Of a DNA stretch of 64,000 bases, positions 10,288-19,297 are shown piece after piece (position 1 is the first letter of the stretch; each line of letters opens with the position of its first letter). This DNA is from Polyangia bacterium (GTDB taxonomy: Bacteria; Myxococcota_A; Polyangia; Fen-1088), in NCBI GenBank assembly GCA_036268875.1, contig DATATI010000083.1:62001-126000 (forward strand). Reading direction: 5' to 3'. The notes under the pieces were generated by a model. The model ran no database searches, had not been told where the DNA came from, and saw nothing but the letters and a program-made list of their open reading frames with translations. A program made the position numbers and the translations under genes.

Positions 10288-11031
10288 TTAGCCCAGAACT
10301 GCTCGCGTCGCGGCGGGATCGTTGGTGATGATCCCGTCCACGTCCATCGCCGCCAGCGCACGCAAAGCCGCCGGGTCATCGACGGTCCAGACGTTGACCA
10401 GATGACCGCCGCGGTGCCAGGTCGCCACCTGACCGGCGTTGCACAGCACGGCTTCGGGGTGGACCGCCGCCGGGCGCAACAGCGAAGCCGCCCACGGACG
10501 GCGCAAAAGCCGTGGTCCTTCCCGTTCGAACAGGAGCCCAGCCGGAATACCCGCCGCGCGCCTTTGCCACTGAAAGACTGCCCGCGGGTGAAACGACGAC
10601 ACCAGCACGCGGTCGGCGGCCCCGGCCTGTTCGACGATGGTCGCCACCCGATCGGCCAGCGCGGCCAGCGGACCGCCCCAGAAACCATTCGCCTTCAGCT
10701 CGACGTTGACCAGACACGGTGGCGCACAGACGGCCAGCGCTTGCTGCAGGGTAGGAATCCGCGCGCCCGATGTCAGCGCCAGGTCGCGCAGATCGGCGTA
10801 TGGCAGGTCGGCGATGCGCTCGGGCCGGGCCCCCAGACGCGCCAGATCGTCGTCGTGGAAGACCATCACCTCGCCGGTGGCGCACGCAAGCACGTCCAGT
10901 TCGACGCCGTCGGCCCCGTCGACGAGGGCGCGCGCGAACGCTTCCAGGCTGTTTTCGGGGCAAACCGCGCTGGCGCCACGGTGGCCCAACACCAACGGAC
11001 GGCCGGGCGGGCGCCGCTGCCAGCTTGTCAT
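10288..11031 (-). CDS. Glycerophosphodiester phosphodiesterase
   Basis: A 247-residue cytoplasmic GDPD-family enzyme that hydrolyses glycerophosphodiesters to glycerol-3-phosphate and an alcohol. The TIM-barrel active site is complete: LVLGHRGASAVCPENS (catalytic His and Arg), GVELDVLA (metal-binding Glu/Asp), VFHDDDLARL (second His), LVNVELK (Glu/Lys), and the terminal VNVWTVDDPAALRAL plus GIITNDPA typical of the family. Length fits. The ATG at 11031 is preferred; a GTG six codons earlier is possible. It is divergent from the TPR lipoprotein gene across about 46 bases and lies upstream of the acylphosphatase gene in the same direction. Confidence 0.9.
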   Translation of the reverse strand: MTSWQRRPPGRPLVLGHRGASAVCPENSLEAFARALVDGADGVELDVLACATGEVMVFHDDDLARLGARPERIADLPYADLRDLALTSGARIPTLQQALAVCAPPCLVNVELKANGFWGGPLAALADRVATIVEQAGAADRVLVSSFHPRAVFQWQRRAAGIPAGLLFEREGPRLLRRPWAASLLRPAAVHPEAVLCNAGQVATWHRGGHLVNVWTVDDPAALRALAAMDVDGIITNDPAATRAVLG

Positions 11032-11077
11032 TCGAGAAAAGCGTACCACCCGACGCGCGCGGATCTAAAATCAGAGG

Positions 11078-13447
11078 ATGATTCGTAGTCGATCGTGCGC
11101 CGTCGGGGCCGCCTTGCTGGCGACAATTTCGGCGGCCGCCTGTGCCCACCACGGCTCGGCGACGCCGACCGGCCCGGGCATGCAGGCCAAGGCTGACGCC
11201 TCCCGCCTGGACAAAGTCGCGTTCGAAGACGATTTCCTGGAGGGCCGCTTCGTCTTTCAGGCCTTGCGCATCGGCACGCCAGAACGCGCCGTCCTGCGCG
11301 GCAAGCTGATTCACTATCTTCTGGATCCAGTGGTGGCGCTGAACGCCGACCACCTGCGCCAGGAGATGCGCGAAACGGAGAGCGACGACATCACCGATCG
11401 CATCTTCGATTGTCTGCGCGACGCCCTGGGCCTTTACGACCCGACGGAGATCGCCGACGCGGTGAAAGCCATTCCCGCGACCGAACGCGATCTGATCGGG
11501 CGAGCGGCCCGGCTGGTGGTGGGGCTGTTCTCTCCACGCGGCGCAGATTCGCAGGTGGTGCTGGCGCTCGGCGCGCTGGCCACGCTGGATCCCGGTAATC
11601 GGGAATGGACCGATCGACTGGACCAGCTGATCAAATGGAGCGAGGAAGCCAGCGCCGCGCCCGAGACCGCCAACGGCCACCGCCCGACCAGCGCCGTCGA
11701 CACGCTGGAGAGCGCGCTGGGTGATTGGCCGGCGCCGTCACTGGCCACGCCGCTGGACGGTCTTTACGTCGATCGCCAGAAGAAATTCCAGTCCGTGCTG
11801 CGCCGGCCGCTGGGCGGCGAATCGGCGCGCAAGGCGCTGGGCGAGTTGCTGATGGCCCACGGCGAGGAGATGCAGCGCGCCCTGGCCAGCGTGGTGACGC
11901 TGTACCTGCGCTGTGGGCGCATCGATCTGGCGGCGCAACGCTCGCAAGCGCTGTCGCAACAACCGGGCGACGATCCGGAGTTGCGCGAGCTTTTGGTGGC
12001 GGCGAACCGGCCGGCGGCGACGGCGGCCGACTTCGTTCGACTGGCCCGGCAGTTTCTTCCACGCATCGATTTTCTGGGCGGCACCGCCACCGACGCGCCG
12101 GATCTGGTGGTGGCGGCGCGCGTGCTGAACAACGGCCTCGGCAAGGTTCCCGACGATCCCGATCTCTTGGTGCTGTCGGCCCACGTATCGCGCGTGCTGT
12201 CGATGCCGTTCCTGGCCATTCGCCAGCTGGAAGAAGCGCTGGCGATTCTGGAACGGTCGCCGACCACGCACGATCAGCAGGCGAAGATCTCCGCCGAGCT
12301 GGAGGAGCTTTATTTTGCCCGCCTGCAGCTGCGGCTCGATCCCGAACGCGAGGCGCTGGACAGCGGCGAGGCGGACGCCCTGCGCCGCCGCTCGCGCGAG
12401 GATCACAAGCGATTTGCCGGCACCGACTTCAAGGTCACCGACGCCGACATCGACTTCGAACTCGGGCGAAGTTATGTCAACGCCGGTCAGGTGGACAAAG
12501 CCGACGCCCTTTTCGCCCACGCCCACCAGCAAAGTCCGAGCACCATCGGTGTGATCATCGAGCAGGCCAAGCTGACATTGAAACGCGGCGATCCGCGGCG
12601 CGCTGCTCAGATCCTGCGCGACAGCTTCGAGGGCGTGCGGGGCAGTGAAGAGCAAGAACCGTCGGTGGTCGGGCTGTCGCGCCTGCAACGCCTGCTGGGC
12701 GATGCCTACGACGCCGCCGGCGATCCGCAGGGCGCCGCCACCGCCTGGCGCACGTCGCTGGCCGGCTGGGAACAGCTGGTGTTCGCGCTCGAGCGGCGCA
12801 AGAATTTCACCGCCGCCGCCGAGGCCACCGTCGAGGTCGGGCGCCTGGCGTATTTGCTGGGCCGTCACAGCGACGGCATCCGCAAGTTCGACGAGGCGCT
12901 GGAAGAAGACCCCGACCGCGAGCAGACGTACATCGACACAGTCGCCTTCCTGGTGGAAAACGGCGAGGCCGACGCCGCGCTGAACATCTACCACCGAGCC
13001 CTGTCGCGCCCGAGCCGCAGCGTCTCCGAGTACATGAAGGTCTACACCTCGCTATGGGTGCTGGATCTGAGCCGCCGCGCCAGCAAGATCCCCGATGCCC
13101 AGGCCGAGGCGTACTTAAAGACGCTGGACCATCAACACGGCGAGATCCGTCCGCGCCGGGGCGCCTCCTGGTATCGCCAGCTGGCCCGTTTCGCGGTCGG
13201 GAAGCTGTCTTACGAACAGCTCCGCCCCGTCGCCGACACCGTCGGCAAGCAAGCCGAGGCGTTCTTCTACGAGGCCATGCACCGCCTGGCCGACGGCCGC
13301 GCCGACGACGCCAGCCAGCTGTGGAAGAAGGTCATCGACACCAAGATGTTTTCCTTCTTCGAGTTCGACATGGCGGCGCGCTATCTTCGTCTGGGCGCGC
13401 CCTCGGCGCCGTCACCCGATCGAGAAGGCGGCACCGAGACGATTTAA
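11078..13447 (+). CDS. Large TPR-repeat lipoprotein
   Basis: A 789-residue protein. The N-terminus has a basic start, hydrophobic core and lipobox ISAAAC, predicting a lipoprotein. The mature part is helical with tetratricopeptide-type units throughout, for example FELGRSYVNAGQVDKADALF, EVGRLAYLLGRHSDGIRKFD and TVAFLVENGEADAALNIYH. TPR scaffolds hold protein partners; no catalytic domain is visible. The gene stands alone on the plus strand and is followed 48 bases later by tRNA-Cys. It could be an outer-membrane assembly or secretion scaffold; this is a guess from the architecture only. Confidence 0.8.
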   Translation: MIRSRSCAVGAALLATISAAACAHHGSATPTGPGMQAKADASRLDKVAFEDDFLEGRFVFQALRIGTPERAVLRGKLIHYLLDPVVALNADHLRQEMRETESDDITDRIFDCLRDALGLYDPTEIADAVKAIPATERDLIGRAARLVVGLFSPRGADSQVVLALGALATLDPGNREWTDRLDQLIKWSEEASAAPETANGHRPTSAVDTLESALGDWPAPSLATPLDGLYVDRQKKFQSVLRRPLGGESARKALGELLMAHGEEMQRALASVVTLYLRCGRIDLAAQRSQALSQQPGDDPELRELLVAANRPAATAADFVRLARQFLPRIDFLGGTATDAPDLVVAARVLNNGLGKVPDDPDLLVLSAHVSRVLSMPFLAIRQLEEALAILERSPTTHDQQAKISAELEELYFARLQLRLDPEREALDSGEADALRRRSREDHKRFAGTDFKVTDADIDFELGRSYVNAGQVDKADALFAHAHQQSPSTIGVIIEQAKLTLKRGDPRRAAQILRDSFEGVRGSEEQEPSVVGLSRLQRLLGDAYDAAGDPQGAATAWRTSLAGWEQLVFALERRKNFTAAAEATVEVGRLAYLLGRHSDGIRKFDEALEEDPDREQTYIDTVAFLVENGEADAALNIYHRALSRPSRSVSEYMKVYTSLWVLDLSRRASKIPDAQAEAYLKTLDHQHGEIRPRRGASWYRQLARFAVGKLSYEQLRPVADTVGKQAEAFFYEAMHRLADGRADDASQLWKKVIDTKMFSFFEFDMAARYLRLGAPSAPSPDREGGTETI

Positions 13448-13495
13448 GGCCGGCGGAAGTTGTGGTATCACCTGCCGGTCAATTCAGTCTCATCC

Positions 13496-13567
13496 GGTGC
13501 CGTGGCCAAGTGGTAAGGCAAGGGTCTGCAAAACCCTCATTCCCCGGTTCAAATCCGGGCGGCACCT
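13496..13567 (+). tRNA. tRNA-Cys (anticodon GCA)
   Basis: A full cloverleaf of 72 bases: acceptor GGTGCCG pairs with CGGCACC, the D stem is GCC/GGC, the anticodon arm is AGGGT-CTGCAAA-ACCCT with anticodon GCA, the variable loop is CATTC, and the T arm is CCCGG-TTCAAAT-CCGGG. The discriminator base is T (U), the identity base for bacterial tRNA-Cys. The 3' CCA is not encoded. Confidence 0.96.
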
Positions 13568-13573
13568 CAGAAA

Positions 13574-13600
13574 GCGTGGGGGGACTAAATCCCCCCGCGC
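13574..13600 (+). terminator. Strong GC hairpin after tRNA-Cys (terminator-like)
   Basis: A ten-base-pair stem (GCGTGGGGGG with CCCCCCGCGC, one U-G pair) closed by the loop ACTAAAT, seven bases after the tRNA. No T-run follows, so intrinsic termination is uncertain; it may also mark the 3' processing site. The rest of the gap to 13699 contains a second imperfect hairpin (CCCTCCC-TTT-GGGAGAGGG) and no gene. Confidence 0.4.
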
Positions 13601-13699
13601 CACCCCCCAACGGATTGCGCGCGCAAGGTGAGCCCGCGCGGCGGCGGCTCCTGGATGAAAATAGCGAAACGGATCCGGTCCCCTCCCTTTGGGAGAGGG

Positions 13700-15055
13700 T
13701 CAGGGCGGATCCGCCTTCAATTCCCACAGTGGAATCAACTGGCGCGGATCGCCGCCGGTGCGGGTGAAATCGGCCAGCAGATCATCGGCGGGGCAGCGGG
13801 CGGCCTGGGCATAGGTGTCCAGCGGATCCAGCAGCGCGGCGTCGGCCGTGCCGTCGCTGAGGCGCGACAGGCCAGTACGGGCGATGCGCAAAAGCTCGAC
13901 GGCGAGCTCGCTCAGGCGGTGGCCACCCAACGTGGCGCCCAGGCCGGCGCGCGGCACGTCCCGGCGCAGTTGTAGGCGCTCGGCGACGCCGGGAGCGGCT
14001 ACCAGCGCCCACGCGGCCCGGCGCGCCTCGGCGTCTTCCAAGAGTCCGCGCCACAGCGCTCCCAGGCCCGACGCCATCGGGATCGGTCCGGCGTCGGCGC
14101 CGCGCAGCTCGATGTATTTTTTCAGGCGCACCTCGGGAAACAAGGTCGAAAGATGGACCTCCCAGTCCTGCAGGGTGGGCCGTTCGTCGCCGAAACCGTC
14201 GTGCATGAAACGGCGAAAAGTCATCCCGCCGGTCGGCTGGTAGACGCCGGCGCGCACCACGAAGAACATCGGGACATCCAGGGCCCACTCGACGTAGTCG
14301 GCGAAAGAAAACGCCGGCGCGAAGGCAAACGGCAGGATGCCACAGCGATCGTCGTCGGTCTCAAGCCAGATGGCGGCGCGGAAGCTTTTGAATCCATTCG
14401 GCCGATCGTCCGTGATCGGCGACGCCGCGAACAGCGCGGTGACGATCGACGTGACCCCGAGGGCGGTGCGGATCTTGTCGGTGGCGTCGGCTTCGCTTTC
14501 ATAGTCGAAGTTGGCCTGCACGGTGGCCGTCCGCTTCATCATGTCGTGCGCCAACCGGCCGTGACTGGGCAGATACGAACGCATCACCGTGTAGCGACGC
14601 TTGGGCAGCCAAGGGATGGTCTCCAGCGATCCGAAGGGGCGCGCGCCGACGCCCAAAAAACGAATCCCCATGGGCGTGGCAATCTCTTGCACCTCGCGCA
14701 CGTGACGAAACAAGGCATCCCGGCAGGCCCGCGCGCTTGACAGGGTGGCGCCTGACAGCTCCAGCTGACCGCCCGGCTCGATGGTGATGCGCTCGCCGTT
14801 GCGCTCAAGAGCGATGACGTGGCCGTCCTCGCGCTGAGCGCCAAAGCCCCGCGCAATCAGCTGCTCCAAGATCGCCGAGATGCTGCGCTGGCCGTCGTAT
14901 GGGACGGCCAGCCCGTCGGGAAGGACGCCGATCTTTTCTTGCTCGATGCCGATGCGAAACTGGGCCCGGGGCTTGGCGCCGCCCAGGAAATAGGCGCGCA
15001 GATCCTCCGTCGCGAGCGGGCGGCCGAGATCTCCTGCGTTCGATTTTGCGGACAT
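13700..15055 (-). CDS. gshA: Glutamate-cysteine ligase (plant/alphaproteobacterial type)
   Basis: A 451-residue ATP-dependent ligase that joins glutamate and cysteine, the first step of glutathione synthesis. Family features: the N-terminal IGIEQEKIGV, ITIEPGGQLELSGA, the RYTVMRSYLP segment, MMKRTATVQANFDYESE, then TFRRFMHDGFG and RGADAGP near the C-terminus. Length agrees with the plant-type GCL family (around 450), which differs from E. coli GshA. No gshB is present in the window. The gene faces tRNA-Cys (132 bases between). Start chosen at the ATG, 210 bases from the divergent receiver-like gene; no strong ribosome-binding site is visible. Confidence 0.93.
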   Translation of the reverse strand: MSAKSNAGDLGRPLATEDLRAYFLGGAKPRAQFRIGIEQEKIGVLPDGLAVPYDGQRSISAILEQLIARGFGAQREDGHVIALERNGERITIEPGGQLELSGATLSSARACRDALFRHVREVQEIATPMGIRFLGVGARPFGSLETIPWLPKRRYTVMRSYLPSHGRLAHDMMKRTATVQANFDYESEADATDKIRTALGVTSIVTALFAASPITDDRPNGFKSFRAAIWLETDDDRCGILPFAFAPAFSFADYVEWALDVPMFFVVRAGVYQPTGGMTFRRFMHDGFGDERPTLQDWEVHLSTLFPEVRLKKYIELRGADAGPIPMASGLGALWRGLLEDAEARRAAWALVAAPGVAERLQLRRDVPRAGLGATLGGHRLSELAVELLRIARTGLSRLSDGTADAALLDPLDTYAQAARCPADDLLADFTRTGGDPRQLIPLWELKADPP

Positions 15056-15204
15056 TCGTTAGGTTTTTTTTGAAAAGGTGCCGCCGGGAGCGCGAAAGGC
15101 TAGCGGCGGGTTCGCCGTCCGTCAACGTAAGGCGGAGCTGAATTTGCGGTATGGGTTTTCTTGACCGCCGCCCACAAGGTGCGAGCTTGAAACCCGAGAG
15201 GAAT

Positions 15205-15233
15205 TTCTGGCGCTTCGGCCGGCGGCGTATAAT
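15205..15233 (+). promoter_or_regulatory. Possible sigma-70-type promoter
   Basis: A perfect TATAAT (15228-15233) lies 33 bases before the ATG of the receiver/DUF4388 gene. The hexamer 17 bases upstream (TTCTGG) is a poor -35, so activator help or low strength is possible. A TTGAAA at 15187 is too far away to pair with it. Confidence 0.35.
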
Positions 15234-15266
15234 CTGCTGTCGTCCGCCTGGGCGGGCGGCCGGCCT

Positions 15267-16997
15267 ATGAACCCACTTTCGCTTCTGCTGCTGGTCGATT
15301 CGGACCGCAAGGGGCTTGAAGCCCTCACCTACGGATTCGAACGAGAAGGCTGCGCCGTGGCGGGGACCATCGACGCGACGTTGGCGCCCGAACTGGCGCG
15401 CACCACCACACCGCAGCTGGCCGTGATCTCGTTGCATGAACCGGATCCCCAGACCCTGAGTCTGATAAGCGGCCTGCGGGGGCAACCAAACACCAAGGAC
15501 CTGCCGGTGGTGACGCTGGGCCCGGCGGCGCTACGACCGGCGGCGCTGGCGGCCGGGGCTTCGGATTTCCTCAGTACGCCGCTGTTCGTTCGCGACGTGG
15601 TCAGCGTGGGCAAGCTGATGCTACTGATGCGCGGGGCGCTGGCGGCCAGCCAGGGCGAAGGCGGGATCGAACTGCAGGCGCGCCTGTCGGAGTACTACGG
15701 CCTTTACTACTTGATTCGAGCGATGTCCGCGACCAGCCGGTCGGGCATCCTGCAATTGAGCCGCGGCAACAAGCGCGGCGAGGTGCGTTTCTCCGAAGGC
15801 ACGGTGACATCGGCGCACGTCGGGTCGACGCAAGCGGTGCCGGCACTGCACCAGTTGCTTCTGTGGGAAGAGGCGGCGCTGTCGCTGAAGCTGCGCCCGG
15901 TGGTCAAGCGCGGACAGTTTTCAATGGCGCCGGCCGAGCTGCTGGACGAGTGCGAGCGTTTCTTGCGCGACTTTGCCCACGCCGCGCGCGATCTGGGATC
16001 GCCGCGCACCATCTACGTCGCGGTGACCGGGGCGCCGGTGCCGGGAGCCAAGAAGGTCCCCGCAGAAGCCATGCCGGTGATGCGTCTATTCGACGGGCAA
16101 CGCGCCTTGGCCGAGGTGATCGAGGACAGTCCGTTCCGCGTCTTCGACACCCTGCGGGTGATCAAACGCCTGCTGGACGCCGGCGGTCTCGCGCTGAAGC
16201 CGGGACCGGTGATACGCGATGGCAACGCGGCAGGCGAAACGGATCAATGGACGCTGCGGCCGACGGCCAGCGCGCCAACGCCGCCGCGCCCGAGACTGGC
16301 GCGCCAAAGCGGCGCCCACGCGCCGACCGGTAACGCCGGCGTTCCGCGCCTCACGCCGGCGCGCCTGAGCAGTGTTCCCGAGCAACGCGGCGGCGCCGCC
16401 GATCGGCGCAAGACCACCCGGCCGCGCGAGCTGTTGGCGCCCATGCCCGCGCCGGTGCCCGGTCGAACGCCGGCCCCCATCCCACTGACCGTCCGCAAAA
16501 ACGCCCCCGAACCGGTCGTGCTGGTCAACGACGCGGGCAGCGGCAGGCGGCCGATTCGCCCCCCCACTCCATCGGCGCTGGTGGCCCTGGGCACCGAGCC
16601 GACCATCCACGCCAAGCTGGACGCCGCCTTCCCGCACAGGTCGACGCCGATGGTCGCGCACGAGCCTCCACCCCTCACCACCAACCTGGCGTCGGCGCAT
16701 CTGGCGCCCACCCCGATGCCGGTGGCGACGCCCGGTTCGGGACCGGTGCTGCCGGTGGGAAAGACGCCACCGCCCCAGAGCAAGGGTCCCGATTCAAAGA
16801 CCAAGCTGAAAAAATCGCACCCGCGCTTGACCCCTGCGTCGACGTTCAACGCGATCGAGAGCGACTTCTTCGCGCGGGAGGCCGACCTTTACAAGCACGA
16901 CGTGGTCGAATCGTTTGACGATCTCGATCGGGGTGGCACTGGCCGCAAGATGCAGCCGGTGCGCAACGCGCCCGGGAACGCCCGCAAGAAACGCTGA
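15267..16997 (+). CDS. Receiver-like domain + DUF4388 + Pro-rich tail
   Basis: A 576-residue cytoplasmic protein. Residues 4-120 have the receiver fold (LLLLVDSDRKG at the acidic pocket, LPVVTLGPA, GASDFLSTPL), but the phosphoacceptor position is Ser55 in LAVISLHEPD, so canonical phosphorylation is unlikely. Residues about 145-225 match DUF4388, a PATAN-like domain found with signalling modules (YYLIRAMSATSRSGILQLSR, GEVRFSEGTVTSAH). The last 250 residues are Pro/Ala/Thr-rich and probably disordered, ending in a basic patch. It likely works as a phosphorylation-independent scaffold in motility or development signalling. It stands alone between gshA (divergent) and a convergent lipoprotein gene. 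Confidence 0.78.
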   Translation: MNPLSLLLLVDSDRKGLEALTYGFEREGCAVAGTIDATLAPELARTTTPQLAVISLHEPDPQTLSLISGLRGQPNTKDLPVVTLGPAALRPAALAAGASDFLSTPLFVRDVVSVGKLMLLMRGALAASQGEGGIELQARLSEYYGLYYLIRAMSATSRSGILQLSRGNKRGEVRFSEGTVTSAHVGSTQAVPALHQLLLWEEAALSLKLRPVVKRGQFSMAPAELLDECERFLRDFAHAARDLGSPRTIYVAVTGAPVPGAKKVPAEAMPVMRLFDGQRALAEVIEDSPFRVFDTLRVIKRLLDAGGLALKPGPVIRDGNAAGETDQWTLRPTASAPTPPRPRLARQSGAHAPTGNAGVPRLTPARLSSVPEQRGGAADRRKTTRPRELLAPMPAPVPGRTPAPIPLTVRKNAPEPVVLVNDAGSGRRPIRPPTPSALVALGTEPTIHAKLDAAFPHRSTPMVAHEPPPLTTNLASAHLAPTPMPVATPGSGPVLPVGKTPPPQSKGPDSKTKLKKSHPRLTPASTFNAIESDFFAREADLYKHDVVESFDDLDRGGTGRKMQPVRNAPGNARKKR

Positions 16998-17028
16998 GCG
17001 CGCGGACATCCCCCGCACGCTCCCTGGG

Positions 17029-17688
17029 CTATTTGGACTGCCAGCCTAGCTCGACGCGGCCGATGGGGCTGGCGATTCGCAGGGTCAGGCTGCCGCTTTT
17101 CGCACCGGCGAACTCCGTGGACCCGCCACCGACGATATCCGACGAGCCGGAGGCCGGAAACCGCACCGCGTACGATTTGGTGAAAGGCGTCTTGGCCGGA
17201 AAAAAATCGCTCTCATACGCGTCGGGCAATCGTTCGACGCGCACGTATTCAGGCGCCAGCTCGTGGCCCAAGCCGTCGACCAAGGTGATCCGCCAGGCCG
17301 AGTCTTTTTTCTCCAGGTCGTTCCATTTGTAGTTCGCGCTCTGCGCGGTCAGGTGGAATTCATACGCCTGGCGAAAGCTGTCCATCTGCGCCTGGCGCAG
17401 CAGCGACCGATCGGCCTGCGACAGGCTGTAGATAGCCGCGTAGTGTTCGATATAGGCCTGGCGGTAGTCCCAGCTTTTGAAGGTGCCCCACACTTCCAGG
17501 GCCACGTCGACCACGTCGACTTCGTTCAAAGCGCGATCGTGGCGCGTCCAGCGGTTGTAGACGGCGGGGTAGTCCTTGTTGACGTAGCTGCGAGGCGCCT
17601 CGGAAAAATCCACCGGCTTCGGCTTCGAGGCAGCGCAGGCGGCGACCGACGCGGCCAGGGCCAGGGCGGCCGCCCATCGTCCGTTCAT
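17029..17688 (-). CDS. Putative lipoprotein, unknown function
   Basis: A 219-residue protein with a short signal and lipobox (ALAASVAAC, Cys18). The mature chain is mixed, with an aromatic-rich helical region (NRWTRHDRALNEVDVVDVA, WDYRQAYIEHYAAIYSL) and a C-terminal beta-rich part ending RIASPIGRVELGWQSK. I do not recognise the family. The start ATG overlaps the pyrE stop by one base (TGATG), which fixes the start and implies coupling to pyrE. The functional link to pyrimidine synthesis is not obvious. Confidence 0.72.
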   Translation of the reverse strand: MNGRWAAALALAASVAACAASKPKPVDFSEAPRSYVNKDYPAVYNRWTRHDRALNEVDVVDVALEVWGTFKSWDYRQAYIEHYAAIYSLSQADRSLLRQAQMDSFRQAYEFHLTAQSANYKWNDLEKKDSAWRITLVDGLGHELAPEYVRVERLPDAYESDFFPAKTPFTKSYAVRFPASGSSDIVGGGSTEFAGAKSGSLTLRIASPIGRVELGWQSK

Positions 17689-18254
17689 CAAACGAAGTCC
17701 CGCTTGCGAAACAGGGTGACGAGTGGCGCTTCTTTCTCCAGCGTCTCGCGGCCACCCTCTTCGCGATCGACCAGGCCCAAGATCACCGCCACCTTCAAGC
17801 CGTGCTCGCGCGTGCGGGCGATGGCCTTCAGCGCCGACCCGCCGGTGGTCACCACGTCCTCGAGGATCGCCACCGGCATTCCCGGGCGCAGCGACTTCGT
17901 TCCCTCCAGCCACTGACCGGTGCCGTGACCCTTGGGTTCCTTGCGAACATAGAACGCCGCCAGCGGACGCCCGGCGATGAAGCTGACCGTCGCCACCGCC
18001 GAGGCCAGCGGATCGGCCCCCATGGTCACGCCGCCGATGGCCTCCACCTCGCGCGCTTGCTCGCTGAGGATGCGGTGGAAAAGCGCGCCCACCAGGAAGT
18101 GACCTTCAGCGGTCAGCACCGCTTGCTTGCAGTCGATGTAAAAGTTGCTCTTCAACCCCGACGCCAGCGTCACCTCGCGCTGCTCGTAGGAAAGCCGCTT
18201 CAGCAGGGACAGCAGGCGGGCCTTGCGCTCATCGAACAGTTCGTCGCCAATCAC
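17688..18254 (-). CDS. pyrE: Orotate phosphoribosyltransferase
   Basis: A 188-residue cytoplasmic enzyme that makes orotidine 5'-phosphate from orotate and PRPP in pyrimidine synthesis. Visible motifs: LASGLKSNFYIDCKQ at the N-terminus, GGVTMGADPLASAVA, the catalytic flexible loop with VRKEPKGHGTGQWLEG, and the PRPP-binding motif VAILEDVVTTGGSA. Length is slightly short of E. coli PyrE but normal for the short type. It is followed by a lipoprotein gene with one-base overlap. The 100-base gap upstream holds no clear promoter. Confidence 0.95.
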   Translation of the reverse strand: MIGDELFDERKARLLSLLKRLSYEQREVTLASGLKSNFYIDCKQAVLTAEGHFLVGALFHRILSEQAREVEAIGGVTMGADPLASAVATVSFIAGRPLAAFYVRKEPKGHGTGQWLEGTKSLRPGMPVAILEDVVTTGGSALKAIARTREHGLKVAVILGLVDREEGGRETLEKEAPLVTLFRKRDFV

Positions 18255-18354
18255 GATGGCGACGGTTTTACCACCGCCAGCCGCCGCGCGCGAAGACCGC
18301 CGTCACGCGCGGTGGGAAAAAATTCGGCCGTTCTCTCCGGCCCGATCGAAACGC

Positions 18355-19092
18355 CTAAAGGCCTTCCAGCGGATCGTCCTTGACGTCCTTCTTGCCCAGA
18401 CGGGGCCTGGCGGGCGCGGCCGGCGTGGCCTCCGCGCGCTCGGGTCGGCCGGGTGCGGCGCGGTGGCGTTTGGCCTCGTTGGCGCGTTCCACCAGCGCCG
18501 CGGCCTCGGCGCGGATCTTCAACCGCTCTTCGTCGCTCTTCGCCGCCGCCAACCGCTGCTCCATGTCCTTCTGGATGGCCGCCGTCTTGCGTTCGAAATC
18601 AGCTTGGGCCAGCTTGTTCTGGCGCGCCAGCTCGTCGTTGCGCGCTTGCGCGACCTGCAGCTCGGCCTGGTGAGAAGAGTACATCCGATATCCCAGGATG
18701 CCGGCCACCGCCACCAGCACCACGGTCACCCCGGCGATCGCCTTCAGCGGTGACTTGTGGCCAGAACGGGCCTGCACCTCCAGGCGCATGCGCTCGTGCT
18801 GCAGCTTGAGCTCGCCTTCGACGCGCGCGCGGCGCTCGGACTCTTGCAGACGGAACTGATCGTCGCGAACCTTCTGCTCCTTTTCGTCTTCGATGCGACG
18901 CAGGCGATCTTCTTCGTCGCGCTTCCGGCGCTCTTCGTCTTCGCGGGCGGCGCGCACGGCAGCTTCCTTGGCCTTCTGATCGGCCTCGGCGCGGGCTTTG
19001 GCGTCGTCCTGCTCTTTCTTGACCCGGTCGTCTTCGATTCGCCGAAGTTCCTTCAGCGAGAACAGTACGGAATTCTCTCGACGCTCGGCCAT
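18355..19092 (-). CDS. Coiled-coil single-pass membrane protein with ENSVLFSL motif
   Basis: A 245-residue protein. The first 16 residues carry RRENSVLFSLKELRR. Residues 17-110 are highly charged (Glu/Arg/Lys/Asp) and predicted coiled coil; residues about 117-138 (LKAIAGVTVVLVAVAGILGY) form one membrane helix; a second charged helical segment follows and the tail is Ala/Pro-rich, ending DDPLEGL. The motif ENSVLFSL also occurs in the GltJ-like protein at 24402-26156, there also before a single membrane helix, suggesting a shared cytoplasmic partner. Orientation with the motif in the cytoplasm is inferred. No enzyme motif is present. Confidence 0.78.
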   Translation of the reverse strand: MAERRENSVLFSLKELRRIEDDRVKKEQDDAKARAEADQKAKEAAVRAAREDEERRKRDEEDRLRRIEDEKEQKVRDDQFRLQESERRARVEGELKLQHERMRLEVQARSGHKSPLKAIAGVTVVLVAVAGILGYRMYSSHQAELQVAQARNDELARQNKLAQADFERKTAAIQKDMEQRLAAAKSDEERLKIRAEAAALVERANEAKRHRAAPGRPERAEATPAAPARPRLGKKDVKDDPLEGL

Positions 19093-19163
19093 GGGTGCCC
19101 TTTCAACTCGCGGTCAGCCTGCTGCTCGTTCCGCCGCGATCTTGCGTCCGATCACGTAACACG

Positions 19164-19192
19164 AAAATCCCCTTCGTTCAAACGAACCGGGG
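19164..19192 (-). terminator. Intrinsic terminator-like hairpin
   Basis: On the minus strand CCCC-gg-TTCGTT-tg-AACGAA-GGGG folds into a stem with a two-base bulge and is followed by ATTTTCG. It sits after the gene at 19298-19774 and before the gene at 18355-19092, so these may be separate transcripts. The core TTCGTTCAAACGAA is a perfect palindrome and could also be an operator. No gene is seen in 19093-19297. Confidence 0.45.
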
Positions 19193-19297
19193 GGAACTTC
19201 GCGTGGTTTTCGACGAGCTTGCGGTGACGCTCGGCGAAGGTGGGCGGATCAAGGACGACGGTCGGGCTGCTTTTCGCTCATCGGCCCTTGTTCGCGT

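Noticed and set aside
15187-15233. TTGAAA with TATAAT as a promoter pair
   Set aside because: The two hexamers are 35 bases apart, too far for one sigma-70 promoter.
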